From NCBI GenBank assembly GCA_903836465.1, contig CAILRB010000062.1, forward strand, positions 1-55,699: a stretch of 55,699 nucleotides of DNA. Direction: 5' to 3'. This document shows, in pieces, positions 44,111 through 52,914 of this stretch. The notes below the pieces were generated by a model that was not told where the DNA came from, did no database searches, and saw only the letters and a program-made list of their open reading frames with translations. The stretch comes from an uncultured Chlorobiaceae bacterium (GTDB taxonomy: Bacteria > Bacteroidota > Chlorobiia > Chlorobiales > Chlorobiaceae). The position numbers were made by a program, and so were the translations under genes. Each line of letters opens with the position of its first letter. Position 1 is the first letter of the stretch.

Positions 44111-45034
44111 TTAACGGGTTTTGTACAAGACATAAGGAATGGTGCTGATTTTCTGAAAAAATGAGCGATAGGCCCTTTTTGAGAAAACGTCGTAGTTGTT
44201 TTTTTCGATAGCAGTTAAAATATTACCGTAGTTGATGCTGCTGATGGCAACCCCGAAGCGGCTTCGCCGCTCCAGCATTGGAATCCCTTTATCCGACAAG
44301 CGGTAGTAGTTTCTTGCTCTTTCAAGCTGAAACTTCATCAACGCAATGAAGTTGCTGTTGATTTTTTTCTGCATCAGCTCCTCACTTGAATAGTTGAAGC
44401 GGCGCAGATCTTCAAGTGGCAGGTAAATTCTGCCTCGGTTGACATCTTCACCGACATCGCGCAGAATGTTGGTTAACTGCATGGCTATTCCCAGTTCAAT
44501 GGCATGTTGCAGTGCCTGTTTATCGCTGTAGCCGAAAATTTCGGATGTCATCAGTCCAACCACTGCGGCCACTTTGTAGCAGTAGACGTAGAGTTCATCA
44601 AAAGTTTCAAAAGGTTTGAACTCAATATCCATGGCGACGCCATCCATCAAATCAAGAGGGAGCTCTATCGGGATTGTGAAGCTTTTCAGCGTATCATGCC
44701 AGGCCATCATAATCGGATCGTTCTCAACTTTTCCGCCGTAGCAGGCTTTGAGCTTTGATTTCCATCCCTCAAGCATCCGACTGATCTCGTCTTTGGTGAT
44801 AAGTCCGTTTGCAAGTTTTTCCTCCGCCATATCGACAACGTCATCGACAGTTCGCAGCAGGGCGTAGATGGCAAAAATAGGTTTCTGCTGTTTTTTAGGC
44901 AGAAACAGGCTTGCAAGATAAAATGTTTTTGCGTGTTCTTTAGAAATCTGGCGGCAGTATGCATAAGCATCTTCAAGCGTTATCAGCTTTTCCGTCTCCA
45001 GGTCAGCAGAGTTCCGGTTATCGTTCTGATTCAT
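44111..45034 (-). CDS. crtB: Phytoene synthase (CrtB), 307 aa
   Basis: Condenses two geranylgeranyl diphosphates to phytoene, the first step to the carotenoids of green sulfur bacteria. Both Asp-rich motifs are present: DDVVD (64-68) and DVGED (193-197), within QLTNILRDVGEDVNRGRIYLP. The length and RTVDDVVDM motif fit bacterial CrtB; squalene-synthase-type enzymes are the alternative but less likely here. It lies 69 bases upstream of lysS on the minus strand. No other carotenoid gene is adjacent. Confidence 0.87.
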   Translation of the reverse strand: MNQNDNRNSADLETEKLITLEDAYAYCRQISKEHAKTFYLASLFLPKKQQKPIFAIYALLRTVDDVVDMAEEKLANGLITKDEISRMLEGWKSKLKACYGGKVENDPIMMAWHDTLKSFTIPIELPLDLMDGVAMDIEFKPFETFDELYVYCYKVAAVVGLMTSEIFGYSDKQALQHAIELGIAMQLTNILRDVGEDVNRGRIYLPLEDLRRFNYSSEELMQKKINSNFIALMKFQLERARNYYRLSDKGIPMLERRSRFGVAISSINYGNILTAIEKNNYDVFSKRAYRSFFQKISTIPYVLYKTR

Positions 45035-45248
45035 CTGACATGCGCTTATATTTTGCCTGTTTGGGCCATTACAATATTATTCGCCTTCTTTGGGTAGGGG
45101 GTGAAAGCAAAAATGTGTACCTTTTTGAACGGCTCGAATCTGAATCGAGAATGAACCGCCAAGATAAAACAATGGTTGTAATATAGCAATATGCCAGATT
45201 ACAGATCACTATTATTCATTTTTTTTACGTAATTTATTTACTGCCCGA

Positions 45249-46538
45249 TTGAATACTGTTACTCCTGAAAATAAAAGGGAAAAGGCCTTTCTTGTCGGTC
45301 TTTGTTCTCCTCCCGAAACACCCCGTTCACTTGTTGAAGAGTACCTTGATGAACTTGCTTTTCTTGCTGATACGGCAGGAGCGGATGTCGTCGACTCGTT
45401 TATTCAGGACAGAAAACTGCGTGATCCTGCCTATTGTATTGGAAAAGGAAAGGTTGAGGAGCTTGTGGCGTTTGTAAAGGAGCATGAAATAGATCTGGTG
45501 ATTTTCGATGACGACCTGACACCTGCCCAGGCCAGAAACCTTGAACAGGCGCTGGAGTGCAAGGTTATCGATCGTACAGGTCTCATCCTGCAGATTTTTG
45601 CTATAAGAGCCCAATCGGCGCAGGCTAAAATGCAGGTGGAGCTTGCCCAGCTTGAATATATGCTTCCCCGTCTTTCCGGTAAGTGGACTCACCTCTCGAA
45701 GCAGAAGGGTGGTATCGGCAACAAGGGGCCTGGTGAAACACAGATTGAGACTGACCGACGTCTTGTTCGTAACCGTATCGCCCTTCTGAAGAAGAAGTTG
45801 CGTGAGGTTGCACTGCAGCATGATACCCAGACTCGCAGTCGCCAGACGGTGCAGCGCGTCTCTCTTGTGGGGTACACTAATGCGGGCAAGTCAACATTGA
45901 TGAACGCACTTTGCCCTGAGGCTGAGGCTTTTGCAGAGAACAGGCTTTTTGCGACGCTCGATACCAAAACCCGGCGTCTTGAACTGAACATCAACAAGCT
46001 TGTCTTGCTATCGGATACGGTTGGTTTTATACGCAAATTGCCGCACACTCTTGTGGAAAGTTTTAAATCGACTCTTGACGAGGTACTGCAGGCTGATTTT
46101 CTCCTCCATGTGGTCGATATCAGCCACCCCGGTTTTGAGGAGCAGATGACGGTGGTGCGCGATACGCTGAAGGAAATCGGGGTCATTCACGACAATATTA
46201 TTGAGGTTTTCAACAAGATTGATGCTCTCGAAGATCCTTCGCTCCTGCGGGAGCTTGGTGAAAAATATCCTGATGCGGTTTTTATCTCTGCGGTTCGGGG
46301 AATCAATATTGCTCTTCTCAAGGAGAGAATTAGTCAGCAGGTTGCGCGTGAATACACAGAACGTCATATCAGTGTGCATGTCTCCAACTATAAACTGATA
46401 ACCTATCTGTACGAACATACAGAAGTTATTGACAAGCGACATGTTGATGAAGAGGTTGAGCTTACCTTCAGGGTTCGCAATACCGAACTCAAACAGATTG
46501 ATGCTTTTATCAATGCTTCTCAACATATCCCATTCTGA
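45249..46538 (+). CDS. hflX: GTPase HflX, 429 aa
   Basis: Ribosome-associated GTPase that splits stalled or stressed ribosomes. The HflX N-terminal domain (DEYLDELAFLADTAGADVV-type, then DDDLTPAQARNLE and the IFAIRAQS region) is followed by a coiled linker with GPGETQIETDRR. The G domain has G1 GYTNAGKST, G3 DTVGF and G4 NKID. The start is a TTG at 45249; no ATG, GTG or TTG lies upstream before an in-frame stop, and the next Met is well inside the domain. Its stop overlaps the ybeY ATG by one base (TGATG). Confidence 0.94.
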   Translation: MNTVTPENKREKAFLVGLCSPPETPRSLVEEYLDELAFLADTAGADVVDSFIQDRKLRDPAYCIGKGKVEELVAFVKEHEIDLVIFDDDLTPAQARNLEQALECKVIDRTGLILQIFAIRAQSAQAKMQVELAQLEYMLPRLSGKWTHLSKQKGGIGNKGPGETQIETDRRLVRNRIALLKKKLREVALQHDTQTRSRQTVQRVSLVGYTNAGKSTLMNALCPEAEAFAENRLFATLDTKTRRLELNINKLVLLSDTVGFIRKLPHTLVESFKSTLDEVLQADFLLHVVDISHPGFEEQMTVVRDTLKEIGVIHDNIIEVFNKIDALEDPSLLRELGEKYPDAVFISAVRGINIALLKERISQQVAREYTERHISVHVSNYKLITYLYEHTEVIDKRHVDEEVELTFRVRNTELKQIDAFINASQHIPF

Positions 46539-46945
46539 TGCTGGAAATTTACAATTCGACGAAAAAGACTATCCCTGAGCAGTTGCTCGAAAAGGCTGTT
46601 TTGTTGGTTATTGAACATGAGGGTTATACGGTTGAATCTGTTGTCGGTGTTTATTGTGGTAACAAAATGATACATCGAATTAATCGGGAGTTTCTTGGTC
46701 ATGATTACCCTACTGACACCATAACATTTCGCTACAACAAGGGAAGCGAAATTGATGGTGAGTTTTATGTTTCACTTGATGCGGTCAAGGACAATGCAGC
46801 AAAGTTTTCTGTTGATTTTCAGGAGGAACTTTTGCGTGTCACCTTCCATTCAGCGCTTCATCTTATTGGTTATGATGATCAGTCTGTGGAAGATCGTGCG
46901 CTGATGCAGGAAAAAGAGAACTTCTTTCTCAAGAGTTTCGGTTAA
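46538..46945 (+). CDS. ybeY: Endoribonuclease/rRNA maturation factor YbeY, 135 aa
   Basis: Metallo-RNase needed for 16S rRNA 3'-end maturation and ribosome quality control. The family signature DYPTDTITF (about 56-64) and the metal motif FHSALHLIGYDD (103-114) are present. The usual H-x3-H-x5-H ligand set has H104 and H108, but the third position is D114 instead of His. Related Bacteroidota proteins seem to carry an acidic residue here too, so this is probably a lineage variant rather than inactivation. Translationally coupled to hflX; both act on ribosomes. Confidence 0.93.
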   Translation: MLEIYNSTKKTIPEQLLEKAVLLVIEHEGYTVESVVGVYCGNKMIHRINREFLGHDYPTDTITFRYNKGSEIDGEFYVSLDAVKDNAAKFSVDFQEELLRVTFHSALHLIGYDDQSVEDRALMQEKENFFLKSFG

Positions 46946-47018
46946 AAACAGAAGTGACGTTCAGGGGAGCACCTCTCAACAAGACTTGTTCTCAATTATT
47001 AGCTAACCTATTACTGTA

Positions 47019-48002
47019 ATGAATCTTATTATTAATGATATCCCCTGTGATGCATTACCCGGCCAGACAATCGTCAAAGCGGCTCAAATAAACCATAGTC
47101 ATGTCGGCCACCTTTGCGGAGGTCGTGGCATCTGCCAGACTTGTTATGTAACCGTTCGGGAAGGGGGCGAATCCCTTTCACCGCTTTCCGACATTGAAAA
47201 AGCTTTTTTATCTGAACGGCAGATCCAGAGTGGCGGACGTCTTGCGTGTCAGGCGACCATCGAACATGATGGAGTTCTCAATGTTTTCTCGCGCCCTGAA
47301 GAGATTCGCCGACTGCTGCTCAGCAATCCCGTTGCACTTTTTCCTTTCGTTGCGACAATGGCAAGTGATACGGCGTCGAGAATCCTTCCTGGTATTGGCA
47401 ATCTGGCAGGGCGTATAATCAGGGGAGAGGTGAGCGTCAAGGGTGATTTCCGGGAGATGTTGTCGGGGGTCACTCCTGTTCCGCAATCGGTGGTACTTTC
47501 TCAATCGGCACCAGTTAAACTTGAACCGGTTGTGCTGAAAGTGAGTGCTCCGGTTGTTGTGCCGGTACCTGTTGCAGTAAAAGAGAGTAATGCACCAGCG
47601 GTCAGGGCGGTCACTCTTGAAGGAATTGATGAAGTACATACGGAGAAACTGGTTGCGGCAGGTGTGAAAAGTCTTGAACAGCTTCTTGAAAGAGGGCGGG
47701 ACAAGAGTGGACGCAAGGAACTTTCCGTTGCTACCGGTATCAGTGATGCGGCTATACTCAGGATGGTTAATCGTGTAGATCTTGCAAGGGTTAAAGGGAT
47801 AGGGACGGACACCGTTGAACAGCTTGAAGCGGCAGGAGTTGGCACACTCTTTGACCTTGTTCAGCGTAACCCGTCGAATCTCTACGCAAAAATGCAGGCG
47901 ATCAACCAACAGAAAAAATTGGTTCAACTGGCACCTTCCGTCGACCAGATCAAGGAGTGGATCGTGGTGGCAAAAAAATTGCCTCGCAAGGTTCTCTATT
48001 GA
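47019..48002 (+). CDS. Chlorosome-type [2Fe-2S] protein with C-terminal helix-hairpin-helix domain, 327 aa
   Basis: Residues 1-85 form an adrenodoxin-like [2Fe-2S] ferredoxin domain: C33, C39, C42 (CGGRGICQTC) and C77 (GRLACQ). This resembles the N-termini of the chlorosome envelope proteins CsmI, CsmJ and CsmX, as does the following stretch with LPGIGNLAGRIIRG (about 121-134). From about 150 a Pro/Val-rich linker leads to two helix-hairpin-helix units (about 195-300, LEGIDEVHTEKLVAAGVKS and VKGIGTDTVEQLEAAGV), the DUF4332 type. Csm ferredoxins are thought to gate energy transfer by redox state; the HhH extension is not a feature I know from them. Role is inferred. Confidence 0.75.
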   Translation: MNLIINDIPCDALPGQTIVKAAQINHSHVGHLCGGRGICQTCYVTVREGGESLSPLSDIEKAFLSERQIQSGGRLACQATIEHDGVLNVFSRPEEIRRLLLSNPVALFPFVATMASDTASRILPGIGNLAGRIIRGEVSVKGDFREMLSGVTPVPQSVVLSQSAPVKLEPVVLKVSAPVVVPVPVAVKESNAPAVRAVTLEGIDEVHTEKLVAAGVKSLEQLLERGRDKSGRKELSVATGISDAAILRMVNRVDLARVKGIGTDTVEQLEAAGVGTLFDLVQRNPSNLYAKMQAINQQKKLVQLAPSVDQIKEWIVVAKKLPRKVLY

Positions 48003-48015
48003 TAGTAATCGTTTT

Positions 48016-48687
48016 TCATAAGCCCCCCTGTGCATCAAGAGGTGGATATGGGGCTCCTTTTTCTCGGAGTTCCCGGCTCAGGCGTGGGTAGCAAAACTCA
48101 AAAAGCATCCTTTCAATATTCTCGGGTTTGAGCTGTGGTTTGCTGTACATCCCTTTTTGTGCTCTCTGGCGCTGTGCTTCAAAAAGAATGACTGCGGTGG
48201 CTACAGAGACATTCAGCGATTCTCCCATGCCAAGCATTGGCACCATAATAGCGTGGTCAGCCCCTTTGATGGCCTCTATTGATATCCCGTCCCACTCAGC
48301 GCCGACGACAAGAGCGGTTGGGATGGTATAGTCGACATTTCTGAAATCCAGGCATTCCTCACTGTTTGTTGCAACGAGGATCTGCATTCCGGATGCCGAT
48401 AATTTGTTGTATACCGTTTCAATATCAGGGTATAAGTTCATGGAGACCCATTTGCTTGCGCCAGCCGCAGCATTTTGTTCGGTATAAATTGATTTACGAT
48501 ATGAAACGGCATGAATTTCACTTATTCCGATACCATCACAGCTTCGGATTATGGCTGACAGGTTGTGAGCCTTGTTGACATTATCCATGACAACCGTTAG
48601 ATCAGGTTGGCGATGGTGCAGCATATTGCGGATTTTACGGTACCTTTCGAGGGAGATCAACGTGATTGAGGATTGTGGATAAATCAT
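48016..48687 (-). CDS. trmH: tRNA (guanosine-2'-O-)-methyltransferase TrmH, 223 aa
   Basis: SPOUT-class enzyme that methylates the ribose of G18 in tRNA. The trefoil-knot motifs are clear: NKAHNLSAIIRSCDGIGI with the catalytic-type Arg, ALVVGAEWDGIS, and PMLGMGESLNVSVATAVIL. The C-terminal basic extension is like TrmH rather than RlmB. I use the ATG at 48687; the longer TTG start at 48738 adds 17 residues of Lys-rich sequence not typical of the family. It converges on the [2Fe-2S]-HhH gene, 13 bases away. Confidence 0.9.
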   Translation of the reverse strand: MIYPQSSITLISLERYRKIRNMLHHRQPDLTVVMDNVNKAHNLSAIIRSCDGIGISEIHAVSYRKSIYTEQNAAAGASKWVSMNLYPDIETVYNKLSASGMQILVATNSEECLDFRNVDYTIPTALVVGAEWDGISIEAIKGADHAIMVPMLGMGESLNVSVATAVILFEAQRQRAQKGMYSKPQLKPENIERMLFEFCYPRLSRELREKGAPYPPLDAQGGL

Positions 48688-48894
48688 GATTTTTTCAGGG
48701 ATGGATACAAGAAAGCTCTTTTTTTCCGTTTTTCTCAATCGTCATCCAATATGATGACCGTTATTCTTGTCGTAGAGTTGTAATAACCTGAATCTTGCGA
48801 GGGTTACTTTTTTTAAGTATATCTCAATAAAGAAGATCCGCTCTGGAGCGGCAAAATATACTGAACGGAGCTTGAGGCGCACGGTTGCCATGTT

Positions 48895-49968
48895 ATGAGG
48901 CCACATAATAAAAAACATCCCTATCTTGAACGTTTGTTGAAAACAGCAACGTCGGTAAACCTTGATCAATTCTCAAGGGTTCTGATTCTCAGTGATCTTC
49001 ATATGGGTAATGGCGGCAGGCGGGACGAGTTCAAGCGGAATGCTGAACTGGTTAAAACCATGCTCGGCAGCTATTATTTACCTGAAAAATATAGCCTTGT
49101 TCTTAATGGGGATATTGAGGAGCTCTTCAAGTTTCCTCTTGACAGCATTGTAACTGAGTGGGGCGACTTGTATAACCTTTTTCTCAAATTTGAAGAGAAC
49201 GGCTTTTTCTGGAAAACCTATGGGAACCATGATGCCTCTTTGCTTGACGAAAAAGGGTATCAGCTGGCTTCTTCGATGGTCAATTCGCTGAAATTTCTTT
49301 ACGGCCATGAAACCATGCTGCTCTTTCATGGACATCAGGCATCGGAGCTCTTGTGGGAAACCTACCCAATGGTCAGTCGTTCCGTCATCTTTTTCATCAA
49401 ATATATTGCCAAACCTGTTGGCATAAGGAACTTTTCCATTGCATACAACAGTCCCAGAAGGTTTGCTATTGAAAAATCAATTTATGAGTTTTCAAATCAG
49501 GCAAAAATAGTATCTATCATTGGGCACACCCACCGTCCTCTTTTCGAATCCCTTTCAAAAGTGGATTTTCTGAATTACAGAATAGAGGAACTCTGTCGGG
49601 CTTATCCATCAGCAGATAGTGAAAAACGAACCGTTATCAAGCGGAAAATTGCTTCGTTGAAAATCGAGCTTGATGCTTGCTACAAGCAGGGCAAGAAAAT
49701 CGGTCTCAGGAGCGGTCTGTACAATAACATCACCATTCCAAGCATCTTCAACTCCGGTTGCACCATTGGAAAACGTGGGATTACGGCCCTTGAAATTGAA
49801 GGAAACAAAATCAGACTTGTTTACTGGTATAACGGCAAGCAGAGCCGCAAGTTCACCAGTGACAGGGACAACAGGCCCATGGATCTTGGTACGACAGGTT
49901 TTTCGAGGGTTGTTCTGAACGAAGACTCTCTCGAATATGTTTTTTCCCGCATCCATCTTCTGGCCTGA
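48895..49968 (+). CDS. Calcineurin-like metallophosphoesterase, 357 aa
   Basis: Two-metal phosphoesterase core with all motifs: DLHMG (D34, H36), GDIEEL (D73), GNHD (N111-H112-D113), HGHQ (H145, H147) and GHTH (H211, H213). Residues about 225-300 form a Lys-rich helical insertion. Substrate is unknown; the HGHQ and GHTHRP pattern is similar to UDP-diacylglucosamine hydrolase-like and nucleotide phosphodiesterases. Monocistronic by position, with a weak ribosome binding site. Confidence 0.85.
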   Translation: MRPHNKKHPYLERLLKTATSVNLDQFSRVLILSDLHMGNGGRRDEFKRNAELVKTMLGSYYLPEKYSLVLNGDIEELFKFPLDSIVTEWGDLYNLFLKFEENGFFWKTYGNHDASLLDEKGYQLASSMVNSLKFLYGHETMLLFHGHQASELLWETYPMVSRSVIFFIKYIAKPVGIRNFSIAYNSPRRFAIEKSIYEFSNQAKIVSIIGHTHRPLFESLSKVDFLNYRIEELCRAYPSADSEKRTVIKRKIASLKIELDACYKQGKKIGLRSGLYNNITIPSIFNSGCTIGKRGITALEIEGNKIRLVYWYNGKQSRKFTSDRDNRPMDLGTTGFSRVVLNEDSLEYVFSRIHLLA

Positions 49969-50030
49969 AGTGGAATTTTGTCCATAAAGCGTCATAATCG
50001 AATAATTTATAACATTAAATACTGTAACCT

Positions 50031-51035
50031 ATGCGAATTCTCTCTATTGACGGTGGCGGTATCCGGGGGATAATTCCCGGAAAAGTACTGGTTGTACTTG
50101 AACAGAAGTTGCAGGAAATATCAGGAAAGCCAGAAATGCGCATTGCTGATGCGTTTGATTTGATTGCAGGAACCAGCACTGGCGGTATCCTCACGTGCCT
50201 CTATCTTTGTCCTGACAAGAAGACCGGCAGGCCAAAATTCTCCGCAAAAGAGGCTGTAGGGCTATATCTGCAGGACGGTAGCAAGATTTTTGATCTTCCA
50301 ACTTCCAGGCGTTTTCAATCTCTTGGGGGATTTAGTGACGAAAAATACTCAGCAGATGCCATTGAAAAAGTGTTGAAAAATTACCTTGGCGATTTAAAGT
50401 TAAGCGATCTTTGTAAACCCTGTCTTATTCCGGCTTATGATATAACCCGACGTCAGGCCCACTTTTTCAATGGTGCCAATGTTGCTAAAAATGGGAGTGG
50501 ATGGGATTTTTATCTTCGTGATGTTGCACGAGCGACCTCAGCAGCACCGACCTATTTTGAACCTGCAAATGTTTCAGCCAGTGACCAGGAAATCTATCCA
50601 CTTGTTGATGGTGGCGTTTTTGCGAACAACCCGACCATGTGTGCTTGCATTGAAGCGTTCAGCCTGCGTCCGGATTTGAAATTGACCGATCTGAAAGTGC
50701 TTTCACTTGGTACGGGAAATGTGGAGAAGCCTTATCAGTATTCTGAAGCCAAAAACTGGGGGAAAATTTCCTGGGCTATTCCTGTGCTTGATATTATGAT
50801 GTCAGGTGTTTCAGAAACTGTCGATTTTCAACTGCAACAGCTCTTTAAAAGCGCCGGATGTTCCTCTCAATACCTGAGGCTACAGCTTGACTTCAAGGAT
50901 TTTCCGGGTGTAGACAGCGAAATGGACAATGCTTCACAAAGTAATATGAGTGCATTGGAGAAGGCCGGGAAAACTTTGGCTCATGATTCGGATGCTCAAT
51001 TAACGACATTTGCGAGAATGTTATTGGAGAGTTAA
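50031..51035 (+). CDS. Patatin-like phospholipase, 334 aa
   Basis: Lipid acyl hydrolase with a Ser-Asp dyad. The oxyanion-hole string DGGGIRG (7-13), nucleophile S49 in GTSTGG and D193 in DGG are present, and the protein starts directly with the first beta strand. There is no signal peptide, so it should act in the cytoplasm or on the inner leaflet. The compact form resembles the patatin effectors of bacterial CBASS defence (CapV class), but no cyclic-nucleotide synthase lies nearby, so a housekeeping role is as likely. Its 3' end overlaps the convergent lolD gene by 15 bases. Confidence 0.9.
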   Translation: MRILSIDGGGIRGIIPGKVLVVLEQKLQEISGKPEMRIADAFDLIAGTSTGGILTCLYLCPDKKTGRPKFSAKEAVGLYLQDGSKIFDLPTSRRFQSLGGFSDEKYSADAIEKVLKNYLGDLKLSDLCKPCLIPAYDITRRQAHFFNGANVAKNGSGWDFYLRDVARATSAAPTYFEPANVSASDQEIYPLVDGGVFANNPTMCACIEAFSLRPDLKLTDLKVLSLGTGNVEKPYQYSEAKNWGKISWAIPVLDIMMSGVSETVDFQLQQLFKSAGCSSQYLRLQLDFKDFPGVDSEMDNASQSNMSALEKAGKTLAHDSDAQLTTFARMLLES

Positions 51036-51725
51036 GCTAAGGCTGGGATGCAAATGCCCATCCTCCATGCGAAGGCAGCGGTCGGCGAGGGCGGCATACT
51101 CTTCATTGTGGGTAACAATTATAAAGGAGGTGCGTCGCTCTTTGCTCAGTTTTGCCATCAGTTCATAGAGGATGCGGCTGTTCTGGTTGTCGAGGTTCCC
51201 GCTTGGTTCGTCGGCAAGCACCAGCTTCGGGTTATTCATAAGGGCTCGGGCAATGGCGACCCGTTGCTGTTCGCCTCCGGAGAGCTCTGAGGGGAGGTGG
51301 TCGAGCCGCTCCGAGAGGCCAAGGTTTTCAAGCAGTTCAGCAGCCCTTTTTTTTGCCGGAGGCAGTTTGCTGGTGGCGATGAATTCGGGCATTGCTACAT
51401 TTTCGAGGGCGGTGAAGTCAGAGAGGAGATGGTGGAACTGAAAGACGAAACCTATTTTCTGGTTCCTGAACCTGGCAAGCGCTTTTTGGGAGAGGGTGTA
51501 TTTGGTATCCTTGAATAAAAGCTCCTTGTCGAACATGATCTCGCCACTGTCTGGGGTGTCGAGGGTGCCGAGCAGGTTCAGCAAGGTTGTTTTGCCGCTT
51601 CCCGAGGCTCCGATGATGGTCACCATCTCACCTTCACTAACAGTGAGATCGACCCCGCGAAGGATCTGTATAGTGCGCTTGCCCGGTATGGTGTATGACT
51701 TGCTGATATTTTTTGCTATGAGCAT
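51021..51725 (-). CDS. lolD: Lipoprotein-releasing ABC transporter ATPase LolD, 234 aa
   Basis: ATPase of the LolCDE complex that extracts lipoproteins from the inner membrane. Walker [10 protein letters not shown] (about 39-47), the family string [19 protein letters not shown], the signature LSGGEQQR and Walker [13 protein letters not shown] are present; the switch His is in VTHNEEY. The MacB-type ATPases are close relatives, but the HHLL..FTALENV string favours LolD. No lolC/E gene is adjacent. It is 60 bases downstream of hicB on the same strand. Confidence 0.88.
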   Translation of the reverse strand: MLIAKNISKSYTIPGKRTIQILRGVDLTVSEGEMVTIIGASGSGKTTLLNLLGTLDTPDSGEIMFDKELLFKDTKYTLSQKALARFRNQKIGFVFQFHHLLSDFTALENVAMPEFIATSKLPPAKKRAAELLENLGLSERLDHLPSELSGGEQQRVAIARALMNNPKLVLADEPSGNLDNQNSRILYELMAKLSKERRTSFIIVTHNEEYAALADRCLRMEDGHLHPSLSLTLQ

Positions 51726-51785
51726 TATTCCGTTGGTATGGTTTTGCTGTTTCCTACTAATACGTCATCAATTTTTCGTTACATC

Positions 51786-52136
51786 TTATTTGCGTTTGCC
51801 CAAGCTCTCTGCCAACATGGATGTTACAAGAGAGTTCATGCTGACACCCTCTTGTTTTGCTCTCATAACCAAACGGGAATGAATGGTTTTAGGTACCCTT
51901 TGAATAAACTTGCCACTATACGTGCCGCCACTACCTGGTTCTGGAACAGGCATGTTCAAGCTTTCCAGGGCAGCTATTGTTTCTTGTAAGGCATCCATGC
52001 CATTTTCAATTGCCGCCGCTATGGTTTCGCCATCTGAAATACATTCAGAAAAGTCAGTAAATGAAATCATATAACCACCACCCTCTTCTTTTGAGAGGGG
52101 ACGAATTTCAAATGGGTATTTGCTTAAATTTTTCAT
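51786..52136 (-). CDS. hicB: HicB-family antitoxin, 116 aa
   Basis: Antitoxin of the HicA mRNA-cleaving toxin. Residues about 1-65 form the partially degraded RNase-H-like fold (YPFEIRPLSKEEGGGYMISF, DGETIAAAIENGMDAL). Residues about 80-116 form a ribbon-helix-helix-like DNA-binding tail (RVPKTIHSRLVMRAKQEGVSM), so it should repress its own operon. It follows hicA by three bases, the toxin-first order typical of this class. The pair looks intact. Confidence 0.88.
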   Translation of the reverse strand: MKNLSKYPFEIRPLSKEEGGGYMISFTDFSECISDGETIAAAIENGMDALQETIAALESLNMPVPEPGSGGTYSGKFIQRVPKTIHSRLVMRAKQEGVSMNSLVTSMLAESLGKRK

Positions 52137-52139
52137 AGC

Positions 52140-52364
52140 TCAATCCATTATAAAATCAACAAATTTCTTGATGTATATCGGTTTAATTGGCCTATGAGCA
52201 GGGACAGGTAACGTCCGACCATCAGTGCGTATAAAAACGACGTGACTTGTACCACGTTGTCGCCATTCAATATTGTAAGCGCTGGCAACGGTTTTCAGAC
52301 TATCAATCCGCCAATCAAGGGGATTGTTTTGCATTTGCTGGAGGATTTTATCTGCTTTGCTCAC
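52140..52364 (-). CDS. hicA: HicA-family mRNA interferase toxin, 74 aa
   Basis: Double-stranded-RNA-binding-fold toxin that cleaves mRNA. The active His lies in RGTSHVVF, followed by the family ending VPAHRPIKPIYIKKFVDFI. I choose the GTG at 52364, because the protein then begins SKADKILQQMQNNPLDWRI, matching the usual HicA start in this subfamily. A TTG at 52400 would add 12 residues without family likeness. An 8-bp palindrome TGATATCA (52385-52392) lies just upstream and may be the HicB operator. Confidence 0.85.
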   Translation of the reverse strand: MSKADKILQQMQNNPLDWRIDSLKTVASAYNIEWRQRGTSHVVFIRTDGRTLPVPAHRPIKPIYIKKFVDFIMD

Positions 52365-52411
52365 AAGATGAATGATACTAAATGTGATATCATAATGCAA
52401 GTGGGGAAAAG

Positions 52412-52556
52412 AAAATGAAGAGATTTATCTGGTCTTTCTGCGTTCAATTCCCGAAATTTTTTTTCGCAGGAACTGATTTCAGCTTAGATGTCGTCTGGTT
52501 TCATGAGGCAGGTTGGCATAGTACTTCCAGAAGCGTTCATTTGTCAGCGATTTCAC
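52412..52556 (-). pseudogene. Remnant of a RelE/ParE-like toxin gene
   Basis: Starting at a GTG that overlaps the antitoxin remnant stop (GTGA), the frame reads KSLTNERFWKYYANLPHETRR, the start of a familiar small toxin type, then meets a stop near 52479. A second frame continues with FRELNAERPDKSLHF, like the RLFxENPxHPSLHF of the family, so a frameshift has occurred. The similarity ends at about 52412, near the hicA leader, and the C-terminal half with the catalytic residues is missing. The gene is dead. Confidence 0.65.
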
Positions 52557-52771
52557 AGGCGACTATGGTCAAGGGGAGTCGTCTTGCCTTTTTGTTTCTC
52601 TTCCAGTGCCTCATCGGCGAGCATCTCAAGAATGTCTTCCGATTCTGCAAACGTTTTTTGCCATTTCGCTTCAGAATGGAGTTCGTCAAGAAGCCATTAT
52701 GCCAATGCGTTCTGCTCTACCTCTGGGAGGTTTTCTGCAGTTTTAAATGCCTTGGTGAGCAATGTGGTCAT
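52553..52771 (-). pseudogene. Antitoxin gene with internal stop codon
   Basis: The minus strand encodes MTTLLTKAFKTAENLPEVEQ followed by NALA, then TAA at codon 25 (52699-52697), then continues in frame with WLLDELHSEAKWQKTFAE and a tail rich in Glu and Lys to a TGA at 52553. This composition and the ALA-WLLDEL joint match small RelE/ParE-associated antitoxins. One point mutation would restore the frame. The stop overlaps the GTG start of the toxin remnant, the usual coupled layout. I judge the pair inactivated. Confidence 0.7.
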
Positions 52772-52914
52772 GCTGTTTTTCCTCTGTCTGCTGGTGCTTT
52801 TCAGCGTAACGGTTTATGATACTATCTTGTTCTTTGGGGTAAATCGTCTTGTATTATTGAAAGAACAGCGTAGTATACGAAATTATTAGTTCTCAAAACC
52901 CGTACCCATGACAA

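Noticed and set aside
52488-52889. Plus-strand open frame of 133 codons
   Set aside because: It is the reverse of the decayed antitoxin-toxin remnants, whose minus-strand reading gives recognisable protein motifs.
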